Below, in pieces: positions 62,803-64,000 of a DNA stretch of 64,000 nucleotides. Every line of letters begins with the position of its first letter. The first letter of the stretch is position 1. Source of the stretch: Pseudomonas uvaldensis (GTDB taxonomy: Bacteria; Pseudomonadota; Gammaproteobacteria; Pseudomonadales; Pseudomonadaceae); contig NZ_JAIWKS010000002.1 in the NCBI RefSeq assembly GCF_021271205.1, positions 1 to 64,000 of the forward strand, read 5' to 3'. The position numbers and the translations under genes were made by a program. Below the pieces are notes generated by a model that saw only the letters and a program-made list of their open reading frames with translations, was not told where the DNA came from and made no database searches.

Positions 62803-62831
62803 CTGGGCAAGGTTCCTCAGGGACGAGAACT

Positions 62832-64000
62832 TCAAACGTGGGCCGGCGGTTGCGACAGGAACAGGCGCAATGCCACAAGACAGCTGAGCCCGGCGATGCC
62901 GGCCATCAGGGCAAAGGACTCCAGGCTGGCCCCGGCGCCCAGCAGAGCCAGCAGCGAACCTGTCGCGCTCATCACCGCAATGGAAATCATCCCGACCATG
63001 GCCGAGACCAGTCCTTTGCTGTCGGGGCTGGCGAACAGCGCCAATCGATACAGCGCCGCATTGCCCATGCCGAGTCCAAGGGCATACAGCGACAGACCGC
63101 AGACCAGTATCGGCAGCGCAAGATCGAACCGACTGGCAATGACCAGTGCGATCAGGCCGGCGCACAAGGGCCAGAGGCTATAGCGGAGCACCCCGTGGAC
63201 ACCGGCCCGTTCCACCAGCCCGTTGAGCAGGAGGTTGCCAAGGATCACCGCGGCGAAGACCGGCATCTGCCACAGCCCGTACATGAGCGGTGAAAGGTCC
63301 TGGCCCTGGATCAACAACTGGGGCGACAGTCCTATCCAGGCGATCAGCGGCAGACTCATCAGGCCGAGCGCTACGCTGGCGGCCATGAATCCTGCGTGCC
63401 CCAGTAATGCGCCATAACGCTTGAGCAGGGAGCGCAATTCGAAGGGTTCGAGGGGCAGTGGTTTTCCGTCCGTCTGCCCGGTCCCCGCGTTTTGCGGCAT
63501 GAACCACCACAGGGCCAGCCAGCTCACCGCCCCGAGGCCCGCGAGCAATAGAAACAGTTCGCGCCAAGACAACCATTGCAATAGCACCCCACCGAGCAAC
63601 GGCCCCAGCAGGGGAGAAAGGAGCGCGAGGTTACCCAGCAGCGCCATGACTCTCACGGCGTCCGATTCGCTGAACATTTCCTGTATGGCGGGATAGCTGA
63701 CGGCAATCACGAAGCCCAGGCCCATGCCCTGGATCAGGCGCAGGGCATTGAATCCGAGCATGTGGCTGACCTGCGTGATTGCCGCGCAAGCCAGCGCAAA
63801 GCCGGCGCAGCCGGCGAGCATGAACAGCCGGCGCCCATAGTGATCCGATAACGGGCCGATCAGCCACGGCAACACGACGCCGCCCAACAGGTAAAGGTTG
63901 AACGCATAGGGAATTTGATCCGCGGCGGCACCCAGTTCCTCGGTGACACCAGGCATGGCGGGCATGACCAGGTCGCTGGCCAAATAGGTCAGCAGTTCAA
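62832..64000 (-). CDS. MFS drug-resistance-type transporter (Bcr/CflA-like), 5' end outside window
   Basis: At least 389 residues of a multidrug-type MFS exporter; the frame is open to the window edge (..ELLTYLASDLVMPAMPGVTEEL), so about 15-20 N-terminal residues are missing. Landmarks are the loop 2/3 motif GPLSDHYGRRLFMLAG and helix 5 motif LLSPLLGPLLGGVL. It is the first visible gene of the minus-strand LuxE/LuxC/PaaK operon, 29 bp upstream of it, and probably exports the product. Confidence 0.88.
   Translation of the reverse strand, partial: ELLTYLASDLVMPAMPGVTEELGAAADQIPYAFNLYLLGGVVLPWLIGPLSDHYGRRLFMLAGCAGFALACAAITQVSHMLGFNALRLIQGMGLGFVIAVSYPAIQEMFSESDAVRVMALLGNLALLSPLLGPLLGGVLLQWLSWRELFLLLAGLGAVSWLALWWFMPQNAGTGQTDGKPLPLEPFELRSLLKRYGALLGHAGFMAASVALGLMSLPLIAWIGLSPQLLIQGQDLSPLMYGLWQMPVFAAVILGNLLLNGLVERAGVHGVLRYSLWPLCAGLIALVIASRFDLALPILVCGLSLYALGLGMGNAALYRLALFASPDSKGLVSAMVGMISIAVMSATGSLLALLGAGASLESFALMAGIAGLSCLVALRLFLSQPPAHV

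Overview
The window is a high-GC gammaproteobacterial chromosome segment and looks like a denitrifying member of the Pseudomonas fluorescens complex. The evidence is a narXL / narK1 narK2 narGHJI / moaA block with ANR-type sites, four copies of the 'TGTGGGAGCGGGCTTGC'-type REP inverted repeat, and typical pseudomonad gene families. The subgroup (a P. corrugata/P. brassicacearum-like strain) is inference. I saw no rRNA, tRNA, CRISPR array, IS element or phage gene.

Layout. 1-4310: a chemoreceptor and a TonB-dependent siderophore receptor. 4395-24087: a ~20 kb accessory cluster with an AraC regulator, an FyuA-like receptor, a methyltransferase, an FptX/RhtX-like importer, a TPP-dependent enzyme, a reductase-aminotransferase fusion, and then a complete thiocarboxylate module (MoeZ-like E1/rhodanese, JAMM protease, ThiS-like sulfur carrier, type III CoA-transferase, AMP ligase) followed by an acyl-CoA dehydrogenase, a second MFS transporter and a GH88-like protein. 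24571-27725: circularly permuted ATP-grasp / alpha-E / transglutaminase trio. 27743-41979: respiratory nitrate reductase locus. 42139-45138: anaerobic ribonucleotide reductase with its glycyl-radical segment on a separate small gene. 45246-46865: second chemoreceptor. 47039-50215: FtrABCD ferrous iron uptake with a Fur site. 50341-56887: housekeeping genes (DUF3079, M20 dipeptidase, RlhA, diguanylate cyclase, phosphoesterase). 57002-64000: a minus-strand operon of LuxE-like, LuxC-PaaK fusion, PaaK-like and GNAT genes with an MFS transporter cut by the window edge.

Most interesting system. The 4.4-24.1 kb cluster has the hallmarks of thiocarboxylic-acid metallophore biosynthesis (compare thioquinolobactin qbsCDE, PDTC and the PtmA3/PtmU4 thioacid cassette), but it lacks the tryptophan/kynurenine genes of quinolobactin. 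Its scaffold genes are instead a TPP enzyme next to a reductase-aminotransferase fusion, the same architecture as the PigD-PigE pair that builds the pyrrole precursor of prodigiosin. I infer a pyrroline- or pyrrole-type thiocarboxylate metallophore. Two promoters in the cluster carry matching pairs of GCATAYGAA-like half-sites exactly 21 bp apart, a good candidate for the binding site of the cluster's own AraC regulator.

Regulatory logic visible in sequence: Fur-like boxes before the iron-uptake genes, ANR boxes before narK1 and nrdD, and a NarL 7-2-7 site between narX and narK1. Iron limitation and oxygen limitation therefore appear to be the two main inputs for this region.
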